From positions 1 through 31,302 of the forward strand of contig CAKQPR010000019.1 of NCBI GenBank assembly GCA_934270565.1: a DNA stretch of 31,302 nt, given 5' to 3'. This DNA is from an uncultured Clostridia bacterium. Lineage in GTDB: Bacteria > Bacillota > Clostridia > Christensenellales > Pumilibacteraceae. Shown piece by piece: positions 22,417 through 31,228 of this stretch; position 1 is the first letter of the stretch, and every line of letters starts with the position of its first letter. The notes beneath the pieces were generated by a model. That model had not been told where the DNA came from and ran no database searches. It saw only the letters and a program-made list of their open reading frames with translations. A program made the position numbers and the translations under genes.

Positions 22417-24276
22417 ATGAACGACAAACAATATTACGACGCAATAGTGGTAGGAGCAGGTCACGCGGGTTCGGAAGCGGGGCTTGCTCTTGCCCGTATG
22501 GGGCTCGAAACGCTCGTGCTCAGCATAACCCTCGACAACGTGGGGTACCTTGCGTGCAACCCGAGCATAGGCGGCACGGCGAAAGGGCACCTTGTCCGCG
22601 AGGTGGACGCGCTCGGCGGAGAAATGGGCAAAGCCGCGGACGCAACGCTTACTCAGCTCCGTATGCTCAACCGCAGCAAGGGCGCGGCGGTACAGTCGCT
22701 CCGCGCGCAGGTCGACAAGTACAAGTACCACGACTATATGAAACGCGCGCTCGAAAACCAGCCCCGCCTTCACCTTCGTCAGGGCGAAGCCAAAGAACTC
22801 ATCGTCGAAAACGGCGAAGTCAAGGGCGTAAAGACGGTCTATCTTATGAATTATTACGCTCCCGTCGTGGTAATCGCTTCGGGTGTGTATCTTCAGTCCA
22901 CCATCATCGTGGGCGACGTGATCGAAAAGCGCGGACCCGTTTGCTTCAACCGCGCGAATTATCTTTCCGACAGTCTCCGCGCGCTCGGCATAGAGGTGCG
23001 CCGTTTCAAAACGGGTACGCCCGCGCGCGTAAAGCGCTCGACAGTCGATCTTTCCGCGCTCGAAATTCAGGAAGGCGAAACGGACGTGTATTCGTTCTCC
23101 GCGCTCGGCGGCAAAGTCAACGCGAAAAAACGCTGCTGCTACCTCGGCTACACCAACGAAACCACGCATGAGGTTATCCGCGAAAATCTTTCGCTTTCGC
23201 CCAAGTATTCGGGACTTATCCACGGCGTGGGGGCGAGGTATTGCCCCTCGATCGAAGATAAAATAGTCCGTTTCGCGGACAAAAGCCGTCATCAGTTCTT
23301 CCTCGAACCCGAGGGCGACGGCACCGAAGAAATGTACGTTCAGGGCATTTCGACTTCGCTTCCCGCGTTCGTGCAAAGCGATATGTACCGCTCGATAAAA
23401 GGCTTCGAAAACGTGGAAATAATGCGCGACGCCTACGCGATCGAATACGATTGCATCAATCCGCTCGAGCTTTTCCCCAGCCTTATGCACAAGAAGATAA
23501 AGGGTCTGTTCTTCGCAGGGCAGGTCAACGGCACTTCCGGTTACGAGGAAGCGGCGGCGCAGGGAATCGTCGCGGGCATAAACGGCGCGTTGTACTTTAA
23601 AGGAAAGCCGCCCATGATCCTCACCCGCGACAATTCGTATATCGGCGTGCTTATCGACGATCTCGTCACGGTAGGCACGAACGAGCCTTACCGCATGATG
23701 ACTTCGCGCGCGGAATTCCGTCTTTCGCTTCGTCAGGACAACGCCGACCTTCGCCTTACCCCGATCGGCAGAGAAGCGGGGCTCGTGGACGACCGTCGTT
23801 GGCGCGTTTACCGCAAGCGCGTGAAAAAGCTCGACGAGGCGAGGGCGAAACTCGATACCGTAATTCCTCCCGCCGAACTTAAAGAAATGTTCGAAGAGGC
23901 GGGCGAACCCGTGCCCGCGTCGGGACTGACGCTCCGCGCGCTTATTCGTCACCCGTTCGTCACGCCCGAAGTTTTCAACGCGCGTTTCGACTTCTTCCGT
24001 TCGCTCGACGCGGCGTCCGTTTCCACGCTGTTCACCGAGATCAAGTACGAAGGCTACCTCGTCCGCGCCGAAAAAGCCCGCGCGGAACAGAAACGGCTCG
24101 AAAACACCCCCCTTTCGCCCGACACCGATTATACTTTAATGAAAGGACTTCGCCTCGAAGCTGCCGAAAAACTCAACGCGATCCGCCCGCTCAGCATAGG
24201 GCAGGCTTCCCGTATAAGCGGCGTAACCCCCGCCGACGTGAACGTTCTGATCGTAAATCTTAAACGCAAAGTCTGA
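22417..24276 (+). CDS. mnmG: tRNA uridine-5-carboxymethylaminomethyl synthesis enzyme MnmG (GidA)
   Basis: A 619-residue FAD enzyme that, with MnmE, modifies the wobble uridine (U34) of certain tRNAs. It has the FAD-binding GAGHAG (13-18), then ACNPSIGGTAKGHLVRE, GARYCPSIEDKI and QVNGTSGYEEAAAQG, all typical of MnmG, and a full-length helical C-terminal domain that binds MnmE and tRNA. It starts six bases after potD with only a weak GAGGA site overlapping the potD stop, so it is probably translated by coupling. This place is unusual: the gene is more often found beside mnmE, rsmG or parA. Confidence 0.97.
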   Translation: MNDKQYYDAIVVGAGHAGSEAGLALARMGLETLVLSITLDNVGYLACNPSIGGTAKGHLVREVDALGGEMGKAADATLTQLRMLNRSKGAAVQSLRAQVDKYKYHDYMKRALENQPRLHLRQGEAKELIVENGEVKGVKTVYLMNYYAPVVVIASGVYLQSTIIVGDVIEKRGPVCFNRANYLSDSLRALGIEVRRFKTGTPARVKRSTVDLSALEIQEGETDVYSFSALGGKVNAKKRCCYLGYTNETTHEVIRENLSLSPKYSGLIHGVGARYCPSIEDKIVRFADKSRHQFFLEPEGDGTEEMYVQGISTSLPAFVQSDMYRSIKGFENVEIMRDAYAIEYDCINPLELFPSLMHKKIKGLFFAGQVNGTSGYEEAAAQGIVAGINGALYFKGKPPMILTRDNSYIGVLIDDLVTVGTNEPYRMMTSRAEFRLSLRQDNADLRLTPIGREAGLVDDRRWRVYRKRVKKLDEARAKLDTVIPPAELKEMFEEAGEPVPASGLTLRALIRHPFVTPEVFNARFDFFRSLDAASVSTLFTEIKYEGYLVRAEKARAEQKRLENTPLSPDTDYTLMKGLRLEAAEKLNAIRPLSIGQASRISGVTPADVNVLIVNLKRKV

Positions 24277-24304
24277 TTTTGTTCGTTTAATCGCGCCGAG
24301 CCGA

Positions 24305-24343
24305 CATTTTGCACAATTTGCAACTTAAAATTTGTGCAAAATG
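24305..24343. other. Long inverted repeat between mnmG and the msmK-like gene
   Basis: CATTTTGCACAA (24305-24316) is perfectly mirrored by TTGTGCAAAATG (24332-24343), and the pairing extends three bases inward past a bulge. No T run follows, so it is a poor terminator. It ends three bases before the -35 box of the next promoter, which fits a regulator binding site. Confidence 0.65.
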
Positions 24344-24346
24344 AGG

Positions 24347-24376
24347 TTGATAGTTTGGGTCGCGATGTAGTATAAT
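24347..24376 (+). promoter_or_regulatory. Promoter of the msmK-like gene
   Basis: TTGATA (24347-24352), an 18-bp spacer and TATAAT (24371-24376), directly behind the inverted repeat. Confidence 0.8.
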
Positions 24377-24412
24377 ATCAACAAGATAAAAAAACCGAAT
24401 AAGGAGCGGATT

Positions 24413-26302
24413 ATGGCAAGTTTATCACTGAGACACATCTACAAGATCTATCCCGGCAACGTTAAGGCGGTAAGCGATTTCAACCTTGAAATAGACGACA
24501 AGGAGTTCATCGTTTTCGTCGGTCCTTCGGGCTGCGGTAAATCTACTACCCTTCGTATGATCGCGGGACTCGAGGAGATTTCCGCGGGCGAACTTTACAT
24601 CGACGGCAGACTCGTCAACGACGTCGAGCCCAAAGACAGAGATATCGCGATGGTTTTCCAGAACTACGCGCTCTATCCTCACATGACCGTTTACGAGAAC
24701 ATGGCGTTCGGTCTTCGCCTTCGTAAGATGGCGGCGAAAGAAATCGACGACCGCGTAAAGGAAGCGGCTTCGATCCTCGGCATCACTCAGCTTCTTTCGC
24801 GTAAACCCAAGGCTTTGTCCGGCGGTCAGCGTCAGCGTGTCGCGCTCGGTCGTGCGATCGTCCGCGAACCCAAAGTTTTCCTTCTCGACGAGCCCCTCTC
24901 GAACCTCGACGCGAAACTCCGCGTTCAGATGCGTACCGAGATCACCAAGCTTCATCACAAGCTCGCCACGACGTTCATTTACGTCACCCACGACCAGACC
25001 GAAGCTATGACGATGGGTACCCGAATCGTCGTTATGAAGGACGGTATCGTTCAGCAGGTCGATACCCCGCAGTTCCTCTATGACAGCCCCGAGAACAAGT
25101 TCACGGCGTCCTTCCTCGGCTCGCCCCAGATGAACTTCTTCGAGCACGCAGTTCTCAGCCGCGAAAACGGCAAGATGTACGCGTCGTTCGGAGACAACAA
25201 GATCGAAATTCCCGAAGAGAAGGCAAAACGCCTCATCGACGAAAGCTATATCGGTCAGGAAATCACGCTCGGCGTTCGTCCCGAGGATATTCACGACGAA
25301 GAAATCTTTATTTCGTCGTCCCCCAACACCGTTATCAACGCTCACGTCGACGTTATGGAAAAACTCGGTAACGAGACCTTCCTTTATATGAACGTAAGCG
25401 GCAAGGACGATTACACCGTCGCTCGTATCGACGCTCGTTGCGCGATCAAAGCGGGCGAGGACGTCAAGCTCGCTATCGACGCTCATCACCTCCATTTCTT
25501 CGATAACAAGACCGAGCTCACGATTATGGGCGTTCCCAAGTACAACATGATCGACGCCGAGCTTACCGAAACCGAAGAGGGTCTCAAGGTCGCTTTCGGC
25601 GATACCGAAATCGCGCTTCCCGCCGACGTCAAGGCAAAGCTTACCGATCCTTCGGTTGTCGGCAAGACCGTCAAAGTGGGTATCGCTCCCGACGCGCTCA
25701 AGCTCACCGGAGAAGAGGGCGACGGACAGATCAAAGCCGCAGTCGATTTCACCGAAGCGTTCCCGCGCTTTACCGCCGTTTACTCGGCAGTCAAGGGCAA
25801 GACGACTTTCCTCGTCGCAAAAGACGTTATCGACACCGAGCTCAAAGCGAAAGACAAGGTTGTTTACTACGTCAACCCCGCGGACATCATGCTCTTCGAC
25901 GCCGTCACCGGCGAGAAGCTCATTGCGTTCCGCGCTATGACGCCCAACACCGTTGCCGCTCGCGTCGTCGTTAAACCCGAGACCAACTACGCAACCGTTT
26001 CGTTCGGCAAAACCAAGCTCGTTCTTCCCAACGAGGGCGGCAAGTACGAAAACGGCGAGTACGTTCTCACGCTCGGCTACAACGGAATGGATTGCTCCAA
26101 AGAAGCCGTTTCGCTCAACCCGAAGCAGGTTGTTGCCGGCGTTGTCGAGGACGCGGACGTTCTCGGCGACAATACCGTCATCTACGCTCGCGTGGACGGA
26201 GTGGAGCCGTACTTCACCGCGATCGTTCCCGGTACGCCCAAGCTCAACATCGGCGACAAGATCAAGTTCGCTATCAAACCCGAGCTTATCACCCGCGCGT
26301 AA
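24413..26302 (+). CDS. Carbohydrate ABC transporter ATP-binding protein, MsmK/UgpC type, enlarged
   Basis: A 629-residue ATPase of the sugar-importer (CUT1) class: Walker A GPSGCGKST (37-45), signature LSGGQRQR (from 135), Walker B VFLLDEPLSNLD (Asp159, Glu160), H-loop THDQTEAMT. Normal MsmK/UgpC proteins have about 360-380 residues; here the first TOBE-type region (about 235-360) is followed by two more beta-rich segments (about 365-500 and 500-629), each ending in a strand like DIMLF or PELITR. No permease or binding protein is nearby, so it probably serves several distant sugar importers, as known for MsmK. The ATG follows AAGGAG. Confidence 0.9.
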   Translation: MASLSLRHIYKIYPGNVKAVSDFNLEIDDKEFIVFVGPSGCGKSTTLRMIAGLEEISAGELYIDGRLVNDVEPKDRDIAMVFQNYALYPHMTVYENMAFGLRLRKMAAKEIDDRVKEAASILGITQLLSRKPKALSGGQRQRVALGRAIVREPKVFLLDEPLSNLDAKLRVQMRTEITKLHHKLATTFIYVTHDQTEAMTMGTRIVVMKDGIVQQVDTPQFLYDSPENKFTASFLGSPQMNFFEHAVLSRENGKMYASFGDNKIEIPEEKAKRLIDESYIGQEITLGVRPEDIHDEEIFISSSPNTVINAHVDVMEKLGNETFLYMNVSGKDDYTVARIDARCAIKAGEDVKLAIDAHHLHFFDNKTELTIMGVPKYNMIDAELTETEEGLKVAFGDTEIALPADVKAKLTDPSVVGKTVKVGIAPDALKLTGEEGDGQIKAAVDFTEAFPRFTAVYSAVKGKTTFLVAKDVIDTELKAKDKVVYYVNPADIMLFDAVTGEKLIAFRAMTPNTVAARVVVKPETNYATVSFGKTKLVLPNEGGKYENGEYVLTLGYNGMDCSKEAVSLNPKQVVAGVVEDADVLGDNTVIYARVDGVEPYFTAIVPGTPKLNIGDKIKFAIKPELITRA

Positions 26303-26316
26303 TTACGAATAAAACA

Positions 26317-26356
26317 AAAAGCCTTGTCGGTGCAAAATCGGCGAGGCTTTTATTTT
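26317..26356 (+). terminator. Intrinsic terminator after the msmK-like gene
   Basis: A 13-bp stem, AAAAGCCTTGTCG with CGGCGAGGCTTTT (two G-T pairs), followed by TTTTATTTTTT. Confidence 0.88.
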
Positions 26357-26382
26357 TTGTGAGGAAACATGCCCGAAAACGC

Positions 26383-26410
26383 TTGATTTTCGCCGTTTTT
26401 GTGATATAAT
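26383..26410 (+). promoter_or_regulatory. Promoter of the DUF554/GNAT operon
   Basis: TTGATT (26383-26388), a 16-bp spacer and TATAAT (26405-26410), with TGA before the -10 box (extended -10). Confidence 0.75.
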
Positions 26411-26428
26411 TTCAGCGAGGATTAAATT

Positions 26429-27136
26429 ATGGGTCTCGGTGTTCTGGTAAATGCGGCGGCGGTCGTCGTAGGAGCGGCGCTCGGCGTGCTTCTCAAAAAC
26501 GTGCTCAAAGAGCGTGTCACGAACGTTATTATGCAGGCGCTCGGTATCACGGTTTTCGGTGCGGGAATTCTCGACCTCGTGAACGGCGCGGGCAAACTTT
26601 CGGAAAACGGTTTCAGGTGGGGCGTGCTGTTTATCGTTCTCGCGGTCGTTCTCGGCGGCGTGATAGGTTCGCTCATACACTTGCAGGACGGGCTTAACCG
26701 TCTGGGCGAATTTCTGCAACGCAAACTGACGAAAGACGAAAATTCCACGCTCGGCGCGGCGTTCGTAAATGCGACGCTTATTACCTGCGTGGGCGCGATG
26801 GTCGTATACGGCTCGATCCGTTCGGGGCTCGGCGACAACAACACTTTATATCTGAAAAGTGTGCTCGACGGAGTGGTTTGTATGGCGCTCGCCGTGAAAT
26901 ACGGCTTCGGCGTCGCGCTTTCCGCCGTTCCGATGCTGATTCTGCAAGGAGCGTTCGCGATTTGCGGCGGGCTTCTGTCCGATTATATCATAGGCACAAA
27001 TTTCGAATACCTGCTCACCGCGGTGGGCGGAACGCTCGTTATGTGCGTAGGGATCAATATTCTCGAAATCAGACAGATCCGTACCGCCGATCTCGTGCCG
27101 GCGCTCGCCCTGTGCCTGTTCATCTATCTGTTTTAG
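26429..27136 (+). CDS. DUF554 family membrane protein (YdfK/YqgA-like)
   Basis: A 235-residue integral membrane protein with about seven hydrophobic segments. The start MGLGVLVNAAAVVVGAALG and the later TLGAAFVNATLITCVGAMVV are typical of DUF554, found in many Firmicutes and in E. coli as YqgA. The family's role is unknown. The ATG follows GAGGA at a spacing of about eight bases. The gene is first in an operon with a GNAT acetyltransferase 26 bases on. Confidence 0.92.
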   Translation: MGLGVLVNAAAVVVGAALGVLLKNVLKERVTNVIMQALGITVFGAGILDLVNGAGKLSENGFRWGVLFIVLAVVLGGVIGSLIHLQDGLNRLGEFLQRKLTKDENSTLGAAFVNATLITCVGAMVVYGSIRSGLGDNNTLYLKSVLDGVVCMALAVKYGFGVALSAVPMLILQGAFAICGGLLSDYIIGTNFEYLLTAVGGTLVMCVGINILEIRQIRTADLVPALALCLFIYLF

Positions 27137-27162
27137 CAAATTTCACGACAAGGAGCCACAAT

Positions 27163-27627
27163 ATGATTGTAAGAAGAGCCGAAAACAAAGACGCGGATGC
27201 GATAATGAAGCTACTTGGCGAAGTGCTCGAAATTCACGCCGAGCTTCGCCCCGACATATTTATGCACGGTACGACCAAGTATACCCGCGCCGAACTCGAA
27301 GCGAGAATCAAGGACGATAACGCGCCGATTTTCGTCGCCGAGGACGAAGGTCGGGTAGAGGGGTACGCGTTCTGCGTGATCGAGGATCATCCCGCCACGC
27401 CCAACACCCGCGCCATGAAAACCGTGTATATCGACGATCTTTGCGTGGACGCCGACAGCCGCGGCAAGCACGTCGGCAAAGTTCTTTACGATTACGTTCT
27501 GGCGTTCGCGAAGAGCATAGGTTGCTATAACGTTACGCTCAACGTGTGGGAAGGCAACGCCGCCCGCCGTTTCTATGAAAAAATGGGCATGAAAGTGCGC
27601 AAAACCATGATGGAAACCATACTCTAA
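27163..27627 (+). CDS. GNAT-family N-acetyltransferase
   Basis: A 154-residue acetyltransferase. It has the GNAT order: the N-terminal strand IVRRAENKDADAIMKLLGEV, strand 4 with TVYIDDLCVDADSRGKHVGK containing the acetyl-CoA loop RGKHVG, and NVWEGNAARRFYEKMGMK near the end. The acceptor is unknown; small amines or protein N-termini are usual in this group. AAGGAG lies eight bases before the ATG at 27163, which decides the start; the frame is open further upstream but overlaps the DUF554 gene. Probably cotranscribed with DUF554. Confidence 0.92.
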   Translation: MIVRRAENKDADAIMKLLGEVLEIHAELRPDIFMHGTTKYTRAELEARIKDDNAPIFVAEDEGRVEGYAFCVIEDHPATPNTRAMKTVYIDDLCVDADSRGKHVGKVLYDYVLAFAKSIGCYNVTLNVWEGNAARRFYEKMGMKVRKTMMETIL

Positions 27628-27676
27628 GGGGGGGCGTTAGCGCTAAGCGCTTCTTTACAAAATGAAGCAAAACGGC

Positions 27677-27757
27677 GAGCCGCCGTAGGCAAGTCGGCGA
27701 TGCCCGTATTTACATTTGATAGAGCGTGGTAGGGGCGGACGCCCTCGTCCGCCCGCC
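27677..27757 (-). repeat. Dispersed repeat, module A (inverted)
   Basis: An 81-bp copy nearly identical to 17041-17121 and inverted relative to 6350-6448. It begins about 50 bases after the GNAT stop codon. Confidence 0.88.
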
Positions 27758-27782
27758 ATCAAAGAGTAACGGTACTTAGCCC

Positions 27783-27820
27783 CGTCATCTCGAGCGAAGT
27801 CGAGACCAAGGCGGGAGCGA
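27783..27820 (-). repeat. Dispersed repeat, module C (inverted)
   Basis: A 38-bp segment matching 65-102 in inverted orientation with one difference. Further degenerate pieces of the family follow to about 27940 (for example a GAACCGCCCTACCGTCGGCA stretch). From there to 28010 the DNA turns AT-rich with no gene. Confidence 0.85.
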
Positions 27821-28010
27821 ATACGATTGCAACTGAACGGTACGTTTATTTTCTTCCGCGGCAGAATGTTATACGGCGAACCGCCCTACCGTCGGCAAAG
27901 TCGACGAAACGCGGGAGCGAAAACGAACGTAACGAAACGCATACCCCCCAAACACCCGCCCCTCATGGGCTAAAATTTATATGCTTTAATCTGTTTTTAA
28001 TGCAGAATAA

Positions 28011-28039
28011 TTGATTTTTTAATTATTATATTGTATAAT
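28011..28039 (+). promoter_or_regulatory. Promoter of the SPFH/zinc-ribbon operon
   Basis: TTGATT (28011-28016), a 17-bp spacer and TATAAT (28034-28039), in an AT-rich stretch after the repeats. Confidence 0.85.
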
Positions 28040-28070
28040 CTATATGTAAAACTTTACAAGGAGAACACAA

Positions 28071-29156
28071 ATGGGATTACTCAAAAACATCGAGTGGACT
28101 GATGACAGCAAAAACACGATCGTCTACAAGGTTGACATGCGCAACGATTACGTATCGAAAGGCTCAGTGCTTACCGTTCGCGACTCGCAGGCGTGCATTT
28201 TCGCGCACAAGGGCAAAATGGCGGACGTGTTCCTGCCGGGGTACTACAAGCTCGACACCGATTCGATACCTATTCTTACCACGCTTATGAGCTGGAAGTA
28301 CGGTTTTCAGAACCCCTTCCGCTCGGATATTTATTTTGTCAACACCAAGCAGTTCACCGGCTTTAAGTGGGGCACGGCGAACCCGATCATTATCCGTGAC
28401 AAAGATTACGGTGCGGTACGCGTTCGCGGCTACGGCAGTTATTCGTTCCGCGTAACAGATCCGTTCGTGTTTATGCAGGAGCTTTCGGGCACAAATTCGT
28501 CCTTTACTACGCAGGACATCACCGAATACCTCAAATCGGTAGTCGTTTCGGGCATATCCGACGCAATCGGCGAATGCAAGATTCCCGTACTCGACATGGC
28601 GGGAAACCTCATCGAACTCGGCGAAATGGTCCAGAAGTCCATGCAACCTACGTTCAATTCGCTTGGTCTCGAGCTCACGAAATTCGTGTTCGAGAACTTC
28701 TCGATGCCCAAAGAGCTCGAAGAAGCGCTCGACAAGAACGCGACCCTCGGCATTATGCGCGGAAACCTCGACGCGTATACCCAGATGGCGCAAGCCGACG
28801 CGCTTAAAGAAGCCGCGAAAAACCCCGGAATGGCGGGTTCGGCTATGGGCGCGGGCATGGGCTTCGGAATGGGGCAGGCTTTCTCGAACATGTACTCGGG
28901 AGCAGCCGCTAATAAGCCCGCCGAAGAAAAAAACGTTTGCCCGAAGTGCGGCGCAAAAGTTTCGGCGCACGCGAAATTCTGCCCCGAATGCGGTTCGGCG
29001 ATGGGTCTTACCTGCCCCGATTGCGGAGCTCCGATAAAGCAGGGCGCGAAGTTCTGCCCCGAATGCGGCAAAAAGCTTACCGCATCCTGCCCAAAGTGCG
29101 GCGCGAGCGTAAAAGCGGGAGCTAAATTCTGCCCCGATTGCGGCGAAAAACTCTAA
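28071..29156 (+). CDS. SPFH-domain protein with three C-terminal zinc ribbons (YdjI-like)
   Basis: A 361-residue protein. Residues about 1-240 match the SPFH (band 7-like) domain of the YdjI group (GSVLTVRDSQACIFAHKGKM, then YGSYSFRVTDPFVFMQEL). A Gly/Met-rich linker (MGAGMGFGMG) follows. The last 70 residues hold three zinc ribbons in a row, each made of two CxxC pairs (CPKCG/CPECG, CPDCG/CPECG, CPKCG/CPDCG). There is no clear transmembrane helix, so it probably joins the membrane through partners. Bacillus subtilis YdjI acts in a membrane-stress complex with YdjG, YdjH and PspA; the next gene here is YdjG-like. AAGGAG precedes the ATG. Confidence 0.88.
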   Translation: MGLLKNIEWTDDSKNTIVYKVDMRNDYVSKGSVLTVRDSQACIFAHKGKMADVFLPGYYKLDTDSIPILTTLMSWKYGFQNPFRSDIYFVNTKQFTGFKWGTANPIIIRDKDYGAVRVRGYGSYSFRVTDPFVFMQELSGTNSSFTTQDITEYLKSVVVSGISDAIGECKIPVLDMAGNLIELGEMVQKSMQPTFNSLGLELTKFVFENFSMPKELEEALDKNATLGIMRGNLDAYTQMAQADALKEAAKNPGMAGSAMGAGMGFGMGQAFSNMYSGAAANKPAEEKNVCPKCGAKVSAHAKFCPECGSAMGLTCPDCGAPIKQGAKFCPECGKKLTASCPKCGASVKAGAKFCPDCGEKL

Positions 29157-29165
29157 GGAACAATT

Positions 29166-30266
29166 ATGTCCGACGACTATAACAACGTTTCTTCCGGTTA
29201 CAAAACCGCAGAAGAAATAGAAACCAACGTAGAAAAGTGTCCGTCGTGCGGCGGTAATATGGTTTATTCGCCCGCCCGCGGAGCTCTCGAATGTCCGTAT
29301 TGCGGCACGATCCGCGAGATAAAGGCGAATAACGCGACCGAGCAGGAGTTTACCAAACTTTTGGAAGAGAACAACTCGTGGTCGGACGAAACTCACGTTT
29401 TCCGTTGCGAAAACTGCGGCGCGACTACTATTCTCGACGCGAACGAAATCAGTAAACGTTGCCCGTTCTGCGGTGCAAGCCACGTTGTGGAAACCAAGGA
29501 GATGTGCGGAATAAAGCCGAACGCCGTCGTGCCGTTCGTGCTCACCGCCGAAGAAGCCTGCGAAAAATTCAAAACGTGGGTTAAAAAGAAGTTTTTCGTC
29601 CCCCGCAAGTTCAAGAAGGAAGTCAAAGCGGACGAAATCGGCGGCGTTTACAATCCGGCGTTCTCGTTCGATACGAACACCCACTCGACTTACAGCGGTC
29701 GGCTCGGAAAACGCTATACCGAGACGCGTACCGTAAACGGCAAAACCGTCACCGAAACAAAAGTCAAGTATTTCCCCGTCGGCGGCATTTACGACTGTTT
29801 CTTCGACGACGTGCTTATTCAGGCTTCGGACGCGATCAGCCAGAAGAATATCGACAATATGCAGCCGTTCGACACCAACGACAGCCGCGAGTACAGGAAA
29901 CAGTATCTTTCGGGTTATTCGGCGAGCAGGTACACGACTTCCGGAAAGGACTGCTGGGAGACGGCGAAACAGCGCATAAAGGGACGGATCAGAACCGCGA
30001 TACTCGCGCGTTACGATTACGACGTCATCGATTATCTCAACGTAAGCACCTCGTGCGAAAATATTACTTACAAGTATCTGCTGCTACCCGTGTACGTAGG
30101 CGCGACGAAATGGAAAAAGAAGGTCTACAACTTCTTCGTCAACGGCAGAAGCGGCAAGGTCGCAGGCAAAATGCCTCTGTCTCCGCTTAAAATTCTGGGC
30201 GTAGTCGTTCTCGGAATTGCCGTAGTCGGACTTATCGCATACTTATACCTGAAATACGGAGGTTAA
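29166..30266 (+). CDS. Zinc-ribbon membrane protein (YdjG-like)
   Basis: A 366-residue protein with two N-terminal zinc ribbons (CPSCG/CPYCG and CENCG/CPFCG within the first 110 residues). A long beta-rich middle region follows, containing the motif CEKFKTWVKKKFFVPRKFKK, and then one transmembrane helix near the end (LKILGVVVLGIAVVGLIAYL). Automatic annotation often misnames such proteins as helicase or TFIIB-like because of the ribbons; no helicase motif is present. It begins nine bases after the SPFH gene. By analogy with B. subtilis YdjG it would anchor the SPFH protein to the membrane. Confidence 0.82.
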   Translation: MSDDYNNVSSGYKTAEEIETNVEKCPSCGGNMVYSPARGALECPYCGTIREIKANNATEQEFTKLLEENNSWSDETHVFRCENCGATTILDANEISKRCPFCGASHVVETKEMCGIKPNAVVPFVLTAEEACEKFKTWVKKKFFVPRKFKKEVKADEIGGVYNPAFSFDTNTHSTYSGRLGKRYTETRTVNGKTVTETKVKYFPVGGIYDCFFDDVLIQASDAISQKNIDNMQPFDTNDSREYRKQYLSGYSASRYTTSGKDCWETAKQRIKGRIRTAILARYDYDVIDYLNVSTSCENITYKYLLLPVYVGATKWKKKVYNFFVNGRSGKVAGKMPLSPLKILGVVVLGIAVVGLIAYLYLKYGG

Positions 30267-30270
30267 AATT

Positions 30271-30681
30271 ATGGAATGGTACGGCTGGTTGTGTTTAGCC
30301 TGCGCCGCGGCGTGTTTCGTGATGGCGATCGTGTTCGCCGTCCGCGCCTCGTCGCTAAAAAAACTCAAAGAGGAACTTGAAAAGAAAGCGGGTTCGGATA
30401 AAGTCGTCGTAAAAGACGGCGTAAGATACACCGAACGCGAGGACGAGGGCGCCGTTACTCACAACGAAGGCGACGTTATTTTGTCCGTCGGCAAACCGCT
30501 TGTTGCGTCGAAAGGCGGCAAGCTTCTTGCGGGAAAATACAAGGTTCTGTCCGCGAGCGAAGAAAAGGTTTTTAATCTTCGTATCGGCGGGATCGTGCGC
30601 GAATACGGGCACGGCGACGAAATCGTGCTCGGCGACGGCGACGAAATCTGCGCCGTTTCGCACACCGTCATTTTACGGTAA
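30271..30681 (+). CDS. Small membrane-anchored protein of unknown function
   Basis: A 136-residue protein. One N-terminal transmembrane helix (WLCLACAAACFVMAIVFAV) leads into a short Lys/Glu-rich helical segment (SSLKKLKEELEKKAG). The rest is a beta-rich domain with many Gly and charged residues (LRIGGIVREYGHGDEIVLGD) whose ending resembles FHA-like or small beta-sandwich folds; I cannot assign it. It starts four bases after the zinc-ribbon gene, with GGAGG inside that gene's end, so it belongs to the same operon and probably the same membrane complex. Confidence 0.75.
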   Translation: MEWYGWLCLACAAACFVMAIVFAVRASSLKKLKEELEKKAGSDKVVVKDGVRYTEREDEGAVTHNEGDVILSVGKPLVASKGGKLLAGKYKVLSASEEKVFNLRIGGIVREYGHGDEIVLGDGDEICAVSHTVILR

Positions 30682-30710
30682 AATAAAAAGTTTATCAAGG
30701 AGAAAAAACG

Positions 30711-31181
30711 ATGAATAAAAGATTCTTATTTGGTTTCATTATAGGCGTTGCGGCGCTCGCCGCGGCGGTGTTGTGGCTTTTGAGCGTAATTGTTCCCGAT
30801 ACGTTCGGCTGGTTCAGCGGCGGCTGGGCGGTCGTGGTTATCTCGGGCGTAGCGGGGCTTGCGTTCGTGCTCAAGGGCGTTTGCGTCAAAGAGTCGGGCG
30901 TGCTTAAAAAACTCAGCATTATGATAGGTGCGGCTCTACTGGTCGTGTGCTTTATTCAGCTCGCGGTCGAGCTCGCTCTTCCGAAAAACACCATCGCTCC
31001 CGCAATCACCGTTATCGCCGTTGCCGCGCTTCTGCTCGGCTATATCGTCGTCGGCGGAAAGAAGTGGGATTCGGGCGACAACCAGAAGGTAGGCTACAAG
31101 AACTACTATCAGCGCAAAGCAGAAGCGGAGAAAAAAGCCGCCGAGGAAGCGAAAGCCGCCGAAAAAGAAAACAAAGACTGA
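30711..31181 (+). CDS. Small four-helix membrane protein with charged tail
   Basis: A 156-residue protein with four hydrophobic segments (about residues 5-27, 35-55, 68-88 and 95-115). A cytoplasmic tail made almost wholly of Lys, Ala and Glu follows (AEAEKKAAEEAKAAEKENKD), probably a helix or coiled coil. No family recognised. It follows the previous gene by 29 bases with AAGGAG and appears to be the fourth member of the SPFH operon. Confidence 0.75.
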   Translation: MNKRFLFGFIIGVAALAAAVLWLLSVIVPDTFGWFSGGWAVVVISGVAGLAFVLKGVCVKESGVLKKLSIMIGAALLVVCFIQLAVELALPKNTIAPAITVIAVAALLLGYIVVGGKKWDSGDNQKVGYKNYYQRKAEAEKKAAEEAKAAEKENKD

Positions 31182-31228
31182 TTTTACGTCGTTCCGCGAA
31201 TTTGCCGAACGAAAGGGAGGAAATTAAA

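Noticed and set aside
22090..23952. A 620-codon open frame on the minus strand opposite potD and mnmG
   Set aside because: It is the shadow of well-recognised genes on the plus strand. It is rich in Arg, His and Phe, has no family motif, and has no ribosome site. The same applies to the long minus frames at 18224-19807 and 28164-29684.
29166..30266. PriA-like helicase or TFIIB annotation
   Set aside because: Only zinc ribbons are shared; no helicase motifs are present, and there is a C-terminal membrane helix.
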